This document shows, piece after piece, positions 15,850 to 23,915 of a stretch of DNA of 64,000 nucleotides. Position 1 is the stretch's first letter. Each line of letters begins with the position of its first letter. Both the position numbers and the translations under genes were made by a program. The DNA lies in the NCBI GenBank assembly GCA_023404955.1, contig JAEXZY010000093.1, positions 110,395-174,394 on the forward strand. The letters run 5' to 3'. The notes below the pieces were generated by a model. The model was not told the DNA's origin and did no database searches. It worked only from the letters and a program-made list of their open reading frames with translations. This stretch comes from Actinomycetes bacterium (lineage in GTDB: Bacteria > Actinomycetota > Actinomycetes > Mycobacteriales > Mycobacteriaceae).

Positions 15850-18180
15850 TCAGGCAGCCGCAGTGACGGGCTCGGCTGCCGGCTCCAGTGCCAGCGCGAC
15901 GATCTCGGCGACATCGGTCATCGGCCGGACATCGAGCGCAGCCAGAACTTCCTCGGGCACCTCGTCGAGATCGGGTTCGTTGCGCTGCGGGATGAAGACG
16001 GTCTTCAATCCGGCCCGTTGTGCGGCAAGCAGTTTCTGCTTCACACCGCCGATGGGCAGCACCCGACCGTTCAGCGTGACCTCGCCGGTCATGCCCACGT
16101 CACCGCGGACCTGCCGCCCGGTCGCCATGGAGACCAGGGCGGTCACCATGGTCACACCGGCCGACGGGCCGTCCTTGGGCACCGCGCCCGCGGGCACGTG
16201 CACGTGGATCTGCCGGTCCAGCGCCTTCGGGTCGACGCCGAGCTGTTCGGCATGGGCACGCACGTAGGACAGGGCGATCTGCGCCGACTCCTTCATCACG
16301 TCACCCAGCTGCCCGGTCAGCTTCAATCCCGGCTCTGCCTCGACCGAACCGGCCTCGATGTAGAGCACATCACCACCGAGTCCGGTGACGGCCAGACCGG
16401 TCGCCACGCCCGGCACCGCGGTGCGCTCGTCGGAGTCCGGAGTGAACCGCGGACGGCCCAGGTACTCAACGAGATCCGGCTCATCGATGATGAGGCCGGT
16501 GATCCCTCCAGCCAGCTTGGTGGTGACCTTGCGCAGTGCCTTGGCCAGCAGCCGCTCGAACTGGCGCACACCCGGCTCGCGGGTGTAGTCGGCGGCGATC
16601 TTGCGCAGCGCGGCTTCGGTCACCGTGACCTCACCATCGGCCAGAGCGGCTCGCTCTGCCTGCCGGGGTAGCAGGTAATCCCGCGCGATGGCCACCTTGT
16701 CGTCCTCGGTGTAACCGTCGATCTGGATCAGCTCCATGCGGTCCAGCAGTGCCGACGGGATGTTCTCGATGACGTTGGCCGTCGCCAGGAACACCACATC
16801 GCTCAGGTCCAGGTCGAGCTCCAGGTAGTGATCGCGGAACGTATGGTTCTGCGCCGGATCCAGCACCTCCAACAACGCCGAGGACGGGTCGCCCCGGTAG
16901 TCGGAGCCGACCTTGTCGATCTCGTCGAGCAGCACGACGGGGTTCATCGACCCCGCCTCCCCGATGGCCCGCACGATTCGGCCGGGCAGGGCGCCGACGT
17001 AGGTTCGCCGGTGCCCGCGGATCTCGGCCTCGTCCCGCACGCCGCCGAGGGCGACGCGGACGAACTTGCGGCCCAAGGCCCGTGCGACGGACTCACCCAA
17101 CGAGGTCTTGCCCACCCCGGGCGGACCGGCCAGCACCATGACCGCGCCGGAGCCACGCCCGCCCACGACGGACATGTTGCGCTGGGCGCGCCGCGCCCGC
17201 ACCGCCAGGTATTCGACGATGCGGTCCTTGACGTCCTCGAGGCCATGGTGGTCGGCGTCGAGGATCTCGCGGGCCGCTTTCAGGTCGGCCGAGTCCTCGG
17301 TCGTGACGTTCCACGGCAGGTCCAGCACGGTGTCCAGCCAGGTGCGGATCCAGCCGCCTTCGGGGCTCTGGTCGCTGGCGCGTTCCAGCTTGCCGACCTC
17401 ACGCAGCGCGGCCTCGCGGACCTTCTCCGGAAGCTCGGCGGCCTCGACGCGGGCTCGGTAGTCGTCCTCACCCTGCTGGCCGTCGGGACCCAGCTCGCCC
17501 AGTTCCTTACGGATCGCGGCCAGCTGTTGGCGCAGCAGGAATTCCTTCTGCTGCTTGTCCATCCCCGCCCGGACGTCCTCGGCGATCTTGTCGTTGACCT
17601 CGACCTCGGCCAGGTGCTCACCGGTCCAATCGATCAACAGACGGAGTCGACGCTCGACATCAGAGGTCTCCAGCAGCTCACGCTTCTGCACATCACTCAG
17701 GTATGAGGCGTAGCCGGCCGTATCGGCCAGCGCGGACGGGTCGGTGATCTTGTTGACGACGTCGACGATCTGCCAGGCCTCGCGGCGTTGCAGCATCGCC
17801 AGCAGTAGTTTCTTGTACTCGGCCGCCAGGGCCTTGGTCTCCGCAGAGACCTCCGAATCGGCGATCGGCTCGACCTCGACCCACAGCGCCGCGCCGGGTC
17901 CGGTGGTGCCGGAGCCGATGTGTGCGCGGGTCTCGCCCTTGACGACGGCGGCCGCGCCGCCGCCTGGAACCCGACCCACCTGCACGATCGAGGCGAGCAC
18001 TCCGTAGGTGGGGTAGCGGTCATCCAGGCGGGGGGCGATGAGCAGCTTGCCGGTCTCGCTGGCCTGCGCGGCGTCGACCGCGGCACGGGCAGCGTCGTCG
18101 AGCTCGATGGGCACCACCATGCCGGGCAACACGATGGGCTCGCTGATGAACAGGACCGGGACTGCGATGGCTTCAGACAT
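15850..18180 (-). CDS. lon: ATP-dependent Lon protease
   Basis: A 776-residue AAA+ serine protease that degrades misfolded and regulatory proteins. Domains in order: N-terminal substrate-binding domain (1-~200), coiled helical linker, AAA+ module with Walker A GPPGVGKTS (near 355) and Walker B VVLLDEIDKVG (near 420), and the protease domain with Ser in GPSAGVTMV (near 675) and Lys in GVKQKLLAA (near 718), the Ser-Lys dyad. The ATG at 18180 has GGAGG 5 bases upstream; the TTG one codon before is not needed. A HAIR-like element lies just upstream. The M. tuberculosis complex lacks lon. Confidence 0.95.
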   Translation of the reverse strand: MSEAIAVPVLFISEPIVLPGMVVPIELDDAARAAVDAAQASETGKLLIAPRLDDRYPTYGVLASIVQVGRVPGGGAAAVVKGETRAHIGSGTTGPGAALWVEVEPIADSEVSAETKALAAEYKKLLLAMLQRREAWQIVDVVNKITDPSALADTAGYASYLSDVQKRELLETSDVERRLRLLIDWTGEHLAEVEVNDKIAEDVRAGMDKQQKEFLLRQQLAAIRKELGELGPDGQQGEDDYRARVEAAELPEKVREAALREVGKLERASDQSPEGGWIRTWLDTVLDLPWNVTTEDSADLKAAREILDADHHGLEDVKDRIVEYLAVRARRAQRNMSVVGGRGSGAVMVLAGPPGVGKTSLGESVARALGRKFVRVALGGVRDEAEIRGHRRTYVGALPGRIVRAIGEAGSMNPVVLLDEIDKVGSDYRGDPSSALLEVLDPAQNHTFRDHYLELDLDLSDVVFLATANVIENIPSALLDRMELIQIDGYTEDDKVAIARDYLLPRQAERAALADGEVTVTEAALRKIAADYTREPGVRQFERLLAKALRKVTTKLAGGITGLIIDEPDLVEYLGRPRFTPDSDERTAVPGVATGLAVTGLGGDVLYIEAGSVEAEPGLKLTGQLGDVMKESAQIALSYVRAHAEQLGVDPKALDRQIHVHVPAGAVPKDGPSAGVTMVTALVSMATGRQVRGDVGMTGEVTLNGRVLPIGGVKQKLLAAQRAGLKTVFIPQRNEPDLDEVPEEVLAALDVRPMTDVAEIVALALEPAAEPVTAAA

Positions 18181-18192
18181 CAAACCTCCAAA

Positions 18193-18213
18193 GTTGATTC
18201 TGATGCACTCAAC
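18193..18213 (-). promoter_or_regulatory. HAIR-like element (HspR box) upstream of lon
   Basis: GTTGATT-CTGATGC-ACTCAAC matches the HspR-associated inverted repeat CTTGAGT-N7-ACTCAAG at 11 of 14 arm positions with the exact 7-base spacing. It lies 13-33 bases ahead of the lon start codon, overlapping the expected leader or promoter. HspR with DnaK represses heat-shock genes through this element in actinomycetes, including lon in Streptomyces. Confidence 0.68.
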
Positions 18214-18246
18214 CCAGGGCGGTCCCTGGTTGTTCCCGGAGCATGA

Positions 18247-18903
18247 TCACTGCGCTGAGGGCGAACACCTCGGTGCCTGGGGATCGGTGGACGGCACCGC
18301 CGATCCGTTCGTGTGCTGCCATCGCGCCCGCGCCCGTTTGGCGATGACGACCGTCAGCAGCGTGAGAACTGCGATGACGATCAGCGACACCGCCGTGTTC
18401 AGGCCCTTGCCGACGTCGACCGAGAACGAATAGATGACGCACAGGCTCAGCCCAGCGCCGACCAGTAACCCGACACCCCATATCGCAGAGAGCAGGACGT
18501 GGATGTGGCGTCGGAAGGCCGCGGCCCCGGCGTCCACCGACTCCGGCGCGTCGTCCGGTTGCACGCGCTCGGCGACAACCTGGGTCAAGGGCTTACCGAT
18601 GACACAGCTGCCGAGGAAGATCAGTGCGCCGATGCCGCCGACCAGGGTGTCGCCGACCATCAGCATCCGGGCATCCGATGTCACCAGTCCGACGGCCAGG
18701 CTCAGCCCGAAGTTGAGCATCAGGTAACCGGCGAACGGGTCCAGCCGGCGCGCGCGGACCGCGTCGTAGCCGACCTTGGCGCCGGCCAGCAGCGTCGCGG
18801 TGAGCAGGGCCAGATATTCGGACACCCCCGCGGCGCGCAACCCGTAGTAGGCGACCAGCGGCGGCGCGATGTCGAGCAGCATTCCGCGCAGAACCGGGGT
18901 CAC
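18247..18903 (-). CDS. VC0807-like multi-pass membrane protein
   Basis: A 218-residue membrane protein with about six hydrophobic helices: GMLLDIAPPLVAYYGLRA, EYLALLTATLLAGAK, AGYLMLNFGLSLAVGLV, GDTLVGGIGALIFLG, HVLLSAIWGVGLLVGAGLSL and a last C-terminal one, followed by a polar tail. It resembles the VC0807 family of uncharacterised bacterial membrane proteins. GTG start at 18903; the ATG at 18882 is an alternative. It stands just downstream of the Ag85 gene on the same strand but is separated from it by two strong hairpins, so it needs its own promoter. Confidence 0.7.
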   Translation of the reverse strand: MTPVLRGMLLDIAPPLVAYYGLRAAGVSEYLALLTATLLAGAKVGYDAVRARRLDPFAGYLMLNFGLSLAVGLVTSDARMLMVGDTLVGGIGALIFLGSCVIGKPLTQVVAERVQPDDAPESVDAGAAAFRRHIHVLLSAIWGVGLLVGAGLSLCVIYSFSVDVGKGLNTAVSLIVIAVLTLLTVVIAKRARARWQHTNGSAVPSTDPQAPRCSPSAQ

Positions 18904-18956
18904 GGGCAGATGCTAAGTGGCGATTCTGGCGATCAGCTGTCAACCTCCACGAGCTG

Positions 18957-19013
18957 CGAGAGTGACGTTTCTGCGCTGTCCAGACCATGGAATGCGCAGA
19001 AACGTCACTCTCG
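18957..19013. repeat. Intergenic inverted repeat with 20-base arms
   Basis: CGAGAGTGACGTTTCTGCGC (18957-18976) and its perfect reverse complement (18994-19013) flank a 17-base spacer. It lies between the fbp terminator and the downstream membrane-protein gene. It could be a second transcription barrier, or a copy of a dispersed mycobacterial palindrome. Confidence 0.75.
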
Positions 19014-19029
19014 ACGAAGACACAAAAGC

Positions 19030-19066
19030 AGGGAGCCTGCCGTTCGGGGGGTACGGCAGGCTCCCT
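19030..19066 (-). terminator. Strong terminator hairpin downstream of the Ag85 gene
   Basis: AGGGAGCCTGCCG (19030-19042) pairs perfectly with CGGCAGGCTCCCT (19054-19066), a 13-base-pair stem with an 11-base loop. It starts 31 bases after the leftward fbp stop codon, and in the leftward direction is followed by GCTTTTGTG, a short T run. It is a good intrinsic terminator. Confidence 0.8.
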
Positions 19067-19096
19067 GGGTCTTTGGTGCGTCGGGTCAGTCCGTCA

Positions 19097-20092
19097 TCAT
19101 GCGACGGCCTGGGCTCCCAACACGCGCTGGATATCAGGCTTCATCATCTGAAGCTGCTGACCCCAGTAGCCCCAGCTGTGGGTGCCCTGTGACGGGAAGT
19201 TGAAGACACCGTTGGTCCCACCGGCCGCGACGTACTTGTCCCGGAAGCTGACGTTGGTCCGCAGGGTGAAGCCCTCCAGGAACTGCGCGGCCATCAGGTT
19301 GCCGGTGTTGGCGCCGACGTCGAGGTCCGACGGGGTGCCGGTGCCGCAGTAGATCCAGATGCGGGTGTTGTTGGCCACCAGCTGGTTGATGTTGACCATC
19401 GGGTCATTGCGCTTCCACGCCGGGTCCGAGGACGGGCCCCACATGCTCTCGGCGTTGAAGCCGCCGGCATCGTTCATGGCCAGCCCGATCAGCATCGGCC
19501 ACCAACCCTCGGACGGGTTGAGGAAGCCGGAAAGCGATGCGGCATAGATGAACTGCTGCGGGTGGTGGATCGCGTAGTTCAGCGATGCGCTACCGGCCAT
19601 CGACAGGCCGACCACGGCGTTGCCGGTGCGCGACACACCCTTGACGGTCTCCAGGTAGGTGGGCAGCTCCTGGGTCAGGAAGGTCTCCCACTTGTAGGTG
19701 TAGTTCTGCCCGTTGCCCTTCGATGGCTGGTACCAGTCCGCGTAGAAGCTGGACTGTCCGCCGACCGGCATGATCGTGGACAGACCGGACTGGTAGTACC
19801 ACTCGAACGCCGGGGTGTTGATATCCCAGCCGTTGTAGTCATCCTGGGCGCGCAGTCCGTCGAGCAGGTAGACCGCGTGCGGTCCGCCACCCTGGAACTG
19901 CACCCGGATGTTGCGGTTCATCGACTGGGAGAACACGTCGAGGTACTCGACGGGCAGTCCGGGCCGAGAGAACGCACCAGCAGTCGCCGAACCCCCGGCG
20001 AAACCGATCAGCCCGGGCAGCGCCAGCATCGACGCGGCAACCACCGCCAGTCTGCGTAGCCATCCGCCACGGATTTTCCCGATGGTCTTCAT
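19097..20092 (-). CDS. fbpC: Antigen 85 mycolyltransferase, closest to Ag85C
   Basis: A 331-residue secreted mycolyltransferase that moves mycolic acid between trehalose monomycolates and to arabinogalactan. It has a signal peptide (MKTIGKIRGGWLRRLAVV.., cleavage after SATAGA) and the mature start FSRPGLPVEYLDV. Catalytic Ser is in GLSMAGS, and the His in GTHSWGYWG; the conserved Cys is in RIWIYCGTGTP. The segments GGGPHAVYLLDGLRAQDDYNGWD and LNPSEGWWPMLIGLAMND match my memory of Ag85C better than Ag85A or B, so the symbol is a judgement. The N-terminal extension upstream of 20092 is not needed. Confidence 0.88.
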   Translation of the reverse strand: MKTIGKIRGGWLRRLAVVAASMLALPGLIGFAGGSATAGAFSRPGLPVEYLDVFSQSMNRNIRVQFQGGGPHAVYLLDGLRAQDDYNGWDINTPAFEWYYQSGLSTIMPVGGQSSFYADWYQPSKGNGQNYTYKWETFLTQELPTYLETVKGVSRTGNAVVGLSMAGSASLNYAIHHPQQFIYAASLSGFLNPSEGWWPMLIGLAMNDAGGFNAESMWGPSSDPAWKRNDPMVNINQLVANNTRIWIYCGTGTPSDLDVGANTGNLMAAQFLEGFTLRTNVSFRDKYVAAGGTNGVFNFPSQGTHSWGYWGQQLQMMKPDIQRVLGAQAVA

Positions 20093-20249
20093 AACGGCAA
20101 CAAACCCACCTTTCGTGTCCAAGCAATCGCCGTTGCTTTCTTCGATGGGTAGTTCAACACGGGCCACTTGCGTCACACGCGTACCAGCGCGGCGTGGTGT
20201 ATCGCGGTTGGGCAACGATTCCGACTCGACGTCGAGACCGAGTGAGCGG

Positions 20250-21650
20250 CTACTCGGTGACGGCCATCGCCCGACGCATCGAGGCGCGTCGGTCTTCGAT
20301 GGCCCGGCCGATCTCCTGCAGCAGCAGGGGTTCGCGCATGACCAGATCATCGAGATGTGTGCGGTCGATCTGCAGCATCGTCACCTCGTCGACGGCATGG
20401 CCGGCGGCAAGCACCGGCTCGCGGGTCAACGCGGTCTGTCCCAGGAAATCCCCGGACTCCAGCGTGGCGACGGTGACGATCGCACCGTCATCACGGGTGG
20501 AGGTCAGACGCACGTGCCCGCCGACGATGAAACTCATCCGCGAGGGCACCTGGCCGGCGAACTGGATGGTCTCGTCGCTGCCGTAGCGCGCCAATCGGAA
20601 ATGCGGGGCGATCTCGGCAAGATCGTCTTCGTGCAGGCGCAGGGTGGACCCGACGACGTGCAGGTAGTGCGCGATCCGCTCCGGTGTGCCGAAGTCGTCG
20701 TCGGCCTCGTCGAGATGAAGCGCAGCGCGCCGCGACGCGTACCAGATCCAGCGCAGAAACGTCGATTTCGCGGCACCGTCATCGGCAGGGGAACGCAACG
20801 GAATGGTCGTCCGGTACTCCGCCCCGCCGATATAGACCGCTTTGGGGATTGCTCCTGGCCGCACCTGGGGCAGCGTTCCGGCGATCCGGGTGAGCAGTGC
20901 GCATACCTGGTCGGGAGGATCGGCGGCACCGAAAACACTTGTCAGCGAGATGGAATGGTCCCCGGGCGGCCGGCTGAGATTGGTGAACGATGCCGCGGCG
21001 AGCACCGAGTTGGGCATGATCTGCAGCCCGCCACCGCCGGTGTCGACGTGGGTCGCCCGCCAGTTGACCTCGACCACCCGGCCACGTGCCGAGGGGGTGT
21101 CCAGCCAGTCACCCAGCTGGAACGGCTGCTCGAACAACAGCAGCAGACCGGAGACGATCTGGCCGACCGCGTTCTGCAATGCCAGACCCAGCACGATCGA
21201 GGTCACGCCGAGGGCGGTGAACAGTCCGCCGACATCGGCACCCCAGATGAACGACATGATCATCGCCAATCCGATGGCAATGACCACGAAGCGAGCGACG
21301 TCGAGGAAGATCGACGGAATCCGTTTGCGCCAGCTGCCTTCCGGCGCACCCTGGAACAGGGTGGCATTGAACCCCGAGAGCAGCAGGATCAGCACGACGA
21401 AACCGAACACCGTGGCGATCAGGCGCACCGGAGTCGCGTCCGGGGACACCTGGTTGGCCTGGGTCAACAAGAGCAGCAGCGCGCCCAGCGGCACGACGTA
21501 GTTGCGTATCAGCCCGACCGCTCTGGTGAGCGCGCTGCCGCGGCGGGCAAGCGCGTTGCGCAGTTCGGTCAGCAGCACCAGCGTGATGGGCAGACCGATG
21601 GACACACCGAGGGCCCACAGAAACCATGAGGTGTCGAACAATTCGGCCAT
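20250..21650 (-). CDS. MscS-family mechanosensitive channel with cyclic-nucleotide-binding-like domain
   Basis: A 466-residue channel-like protein: several N-terminal transmembrane helices (about 1-150), an MscS pore and beta domain with QLGDWLDTPSARGRVVEVNWRATHV (near 195, shown in part) and IMPNS, then a cNMP-binding fold at about 335-455. In the phosphate-binding cassette the usual FGE...R reads DFLGQTALTREPVLAAG: Glu becomes Gln and the Arg is absent, so cNMP binding is doubtful. The order with the neighbouring cyclase matches M. tuberculosis Rv2435c-Rv2434c as I recall it. The gene begins 4 bases after the cyclase stop codon, so one operon. Confidence 0.85.
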   Translation of the reverse strand: MAELFDTSWFLWALGVSIGLPITLVLLTELRNALARRGSALTRAVGLIRNYVVPLGALLLLLTQANQVSPDATPVRLIATVFGFVVLILLLSGFNATLFQGAPEGSWRKRIPSIFLDVARFVVIAIGLAMIMSFIWGADVGGLFTALGVTSIVLGLALQNAVGQIVSGLLLLFEQPFQLGDWLDTPSARGRVVEVNWRATHVDTGGGGLQIMPNSVLAAASFTNLSRPPGDHSISLTSVFGAADPPDQVCALLTRIAGTLPQVRPGAIPKAVYIGGAEYRTTIPLRSPADDGAAKSTFLRWIWYASRRAALHLDEADDDFGTPERIAHYLHVVGSTLRLHEDDLAEIAPHFRLARYGSDETIQFAGQVPSRMSFIVGGHVRLTSTRDDGAIVTVATLESGDFLGQTALTREPVLAAGHAVDEVTMLQIDRTHLDDLVMREPLLLQEIGRAIEDRRASMRRAMAVTE

Positions 21651-21654
21651 CGTG

Positions 21655-23814
21655 TTACTCGGCCAGTCGCCAGACCGGCTCGGACCGGCCGGCGATCTCC
21701 ACCGCGTCGGCGGCGGTGAAATCCCGGGTGCTGCTCATCGCGTCGTGAACCCGCGATGTCACGTAGATGCCCGGTTGCGACGACCCGCTCTGCATGCTGT
21801 TCGCCAGGTCGACCGTGGTGCCCCACATATCGTAGGCGAGACTCGACCGGCCGATCAGGCCGCTGGTGACGGTTCCGGTGTCGATGCCCGCCCGCAGCTG
21901 GAGGGCATGACCCGTCTCGGTGTTGAACCTGTCGACGATGCGTTTCATCTCCACCGCGAAATCGACGGTGCGCCGTACATTGTCGAGTCGGGGAGCGCTC
22001 AGTCCGCAACTGGCCAGATAACCGTTGTGCAGGGTTCGCACCTTCTCGATACCCAGGCTTTCGGCAGCGGCGTCGAACTGCCGCACCAGCCGGTTGACCA
22101 GGGAGAGCCCTTCGTCGGCACTGAGATCGGCGGAGAGTTCCTCCAGGCCCGCGATCCCGGCGAATATGACGGTGACGTCGCGGTGATCCTGGGCTATGGT
22201 CTCCTCACCGCCGCGGTAGCGGGCGACCACCGGTTCGGGCATCAACGACCGCAGTAGCCGGTCATTCTCCTGACGCTGTTCGTTGAGCAGGTCCTCCTTG
22301 ATGGCCAGATTCCGGCTCATGGCATTGAATGCGACCGTGAGATCACCGAATTCGTCCTTGGACTGCACCGGCACGGTCACCCCGTAATCTCCGGAGCTGA
22401 TCTGTTGCGCCCCGGCCTCCAGCCGGCGGATCGGTCTGATGAACAGCCGCGCAAGCAGCATCGATGCGATCGAGACGATGAAAATGATTGCGGCGGTGGA
22501 TAACACCAATGTCCTGGTGAATGTCGATACCGGGGCGAAGGCCTCGTCGGCATCGATGTCGGCCACCACGACCCAATCCAGGCCAGGAAGGTTCACCGGC
22601 GCATAGGCCTGCAGTGCTTCGCTGGCCAAGTAGTCGGTTTCGATGATGGTGCCGGACTGGCCTCGGTGCGCACGCCGCGTTGCTTCGCTGTCGATGGGTT
22701 GGACCAGGATGTTGGTACCGCTCATCAGTGATCGATCGGCGACGTCAGGCGGTGTCCCACCATCGATGACGCGCTTGCGGAACTCATCCTTGTTCTGCTC
22801 GAACATGCGTGAATTCGACCGCATCAGGCCATCCGGCCCGACCAGGAAGGTCTCACCGGTCTCGCCCATGCCGGCTTTCTGCCAGTCGCCGTCCATGGTC
22901 ATCACGCGGTTCACCCCGCCGGTGGGGAACTGCAACGCCAGAACCCCGGCAATCCGGCCGCCGGATCCGATCGGCGACAGCAACCAGGCCGCAGGCTCGG
23001 CCGATGGTTGGTAGTAGGAAAAGTCGGTGACCCCGACGTAGTCCACGACATTGGAGTTCAGTGCATCGCGGTAGGCGCCGGCTAGCGAGCCGCCGGAGTA
23101 CGGCCCGGTGAGGATGTTCGTGCCGAGGTCCGGACCCTTGTACGCGGTGTATACGACGTTGCCGCGCGTGTCGAGCAGCAGCGCGTCCTCGTATTTGAAC
23201 CGACTCACGATCTGACGGAAGAAATCGTTGAAACGGGCGTTGGCCGCCGACCATTGGCTGCCATCTCCGGCGTCATCGTTCTTCAGGGACTCATCCCAGT
23301 TCGAGAACGGCACCGTGTAGCGCGCCTGCAGATAGCGCTGCGCCGGTGAGCTCGGCAGCAGTCCACTGACGTCGATGTCCTGGCCGGTCGCCTCGGTGGT
23401 CAGCTCGGCGAACTGGCTCTTGTAGTAATTCAGGATCGCGGCGTCGTCGGCTGGCGTCACCGGCGCAGCGGCCAGATCGTCGAAGCCGGCTGTGAAGGCG
23501 CGGGCAGCCTCCTGGGCGGTGGAGCCACGGGTGTAGATGACCAGGGATTCGCGCAGATAGCGGAATTCGGCCTCCAACTGCCTGGTCTGGGAGGACAGGA
23601 TCTCGTTGAGTCTGTTGAAGGCGGCATCGCGCAGCGAACTTCGCCCCGACTGGTATCCGACATAACCGATGACGGCTGCCGACAGGATGCTGGTGGCCAA
23701 CAACATCACCAGCAACTTGGATTGGATGCTCATCCGAGACCGCACGCGGCGGCGGCGGCGCAGCGGGGAAATTGCGCCGTCTGATGCAGGCTCAGGGCGC
23801 TCAGGTGTGGTCAT
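21655..23814 (-). CDS. Receptor-type class III cyclase homologue, catalytic residues apparently lost
   Basis: A 719-residue membrane protein: short N-terminus, first helix LLVMLLATSILSAAVIGYVGY (near 30), a large extracellular Cache-like sensor (~55-370), second helix LVLSTAAIIFIVSIASMLL, a HAMP domain (~405-470) and a C-terminal cyclase homology domain (~530-719). Expected catalytic positions differ: first metal Asp (consensus FADI) is FAGI; second metal Asp (IGD) is LHN; VNxAxR is VDLANS. The Lys of EKVRT is kept. It probably signals without making cAMP. ATG at 23814; the TTG before it is not needed. Rv2435c is the M. tuberculosis relative. Confidence 0.83.
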   Translation of the reverse strand: MTTPERPEPASDGAISPLRRRRRVRSRMSIQSKLLVMLLATSILSAAVIGYVGYQSGRSSLRDAAFNRLNEILSSQTRQLEAEFRYLRESLVIYTRGSTAQEAARAFTAGFDDLAAAPVTPADDAAILNYYKSQFAELTTEATGQDIDVSGLLPSSPAQRYLQARYTVPFSNWDESLKNDDAGDGSQWSAANARFNDFFRQIVSRFKYEDALLLDTRGNVVYTAYKGPDLGTNILTGPYSGGSLAGAYRDALNSNVVDYVGVTDFSYYQPSAEPAAWLLSPIGSGGRIAGVLALQFPTGGVNRVMTMDGDWQKAGMGETGETFLVGPDGLMRSNSRMFEQNKDEFRKRVIDGGTPPDVADRSLMSGTNILVQPIDSEATRRAHRGQSGTIIETDYLASEALQAYAPVNLPGLDWVVVADIDADEAFAPVSTFTRTLVLSTAAIIFIVSIASMLLARLFIRPIRRLEAGAQQISSGDYGVTVPVQSKDEFGDLTVAFNAMSRNLAIKEDLLNEQRQENDRLLRSLMPEPVVARYRGGEETIAQDHRDVTVIFAGIAGLEELSADLSADEGLSLVNRLVRQFDAAAESLGIEKVRTLHNGYLASCGLSAPRLDNVRRTVDFAVEMKRIVDRFNTETGHALQLRAGIDTGTVTSGLIGRSSLAYDMWGTTVDLANSMQSGSSQPGIYVTSRVHDAMSSTRDFTAADAVEIAGRSEPVWRLAE

Positions 23815-23915
23815 CAATTCGGGAGCCTAGCTCTGTACGCCCGTATTGCGCTCTGCTTGGCGATATTGCACAGCGGCGCGACATCGGCGCACCGCACCGT
23901 GGGGCTACTGTGGTG

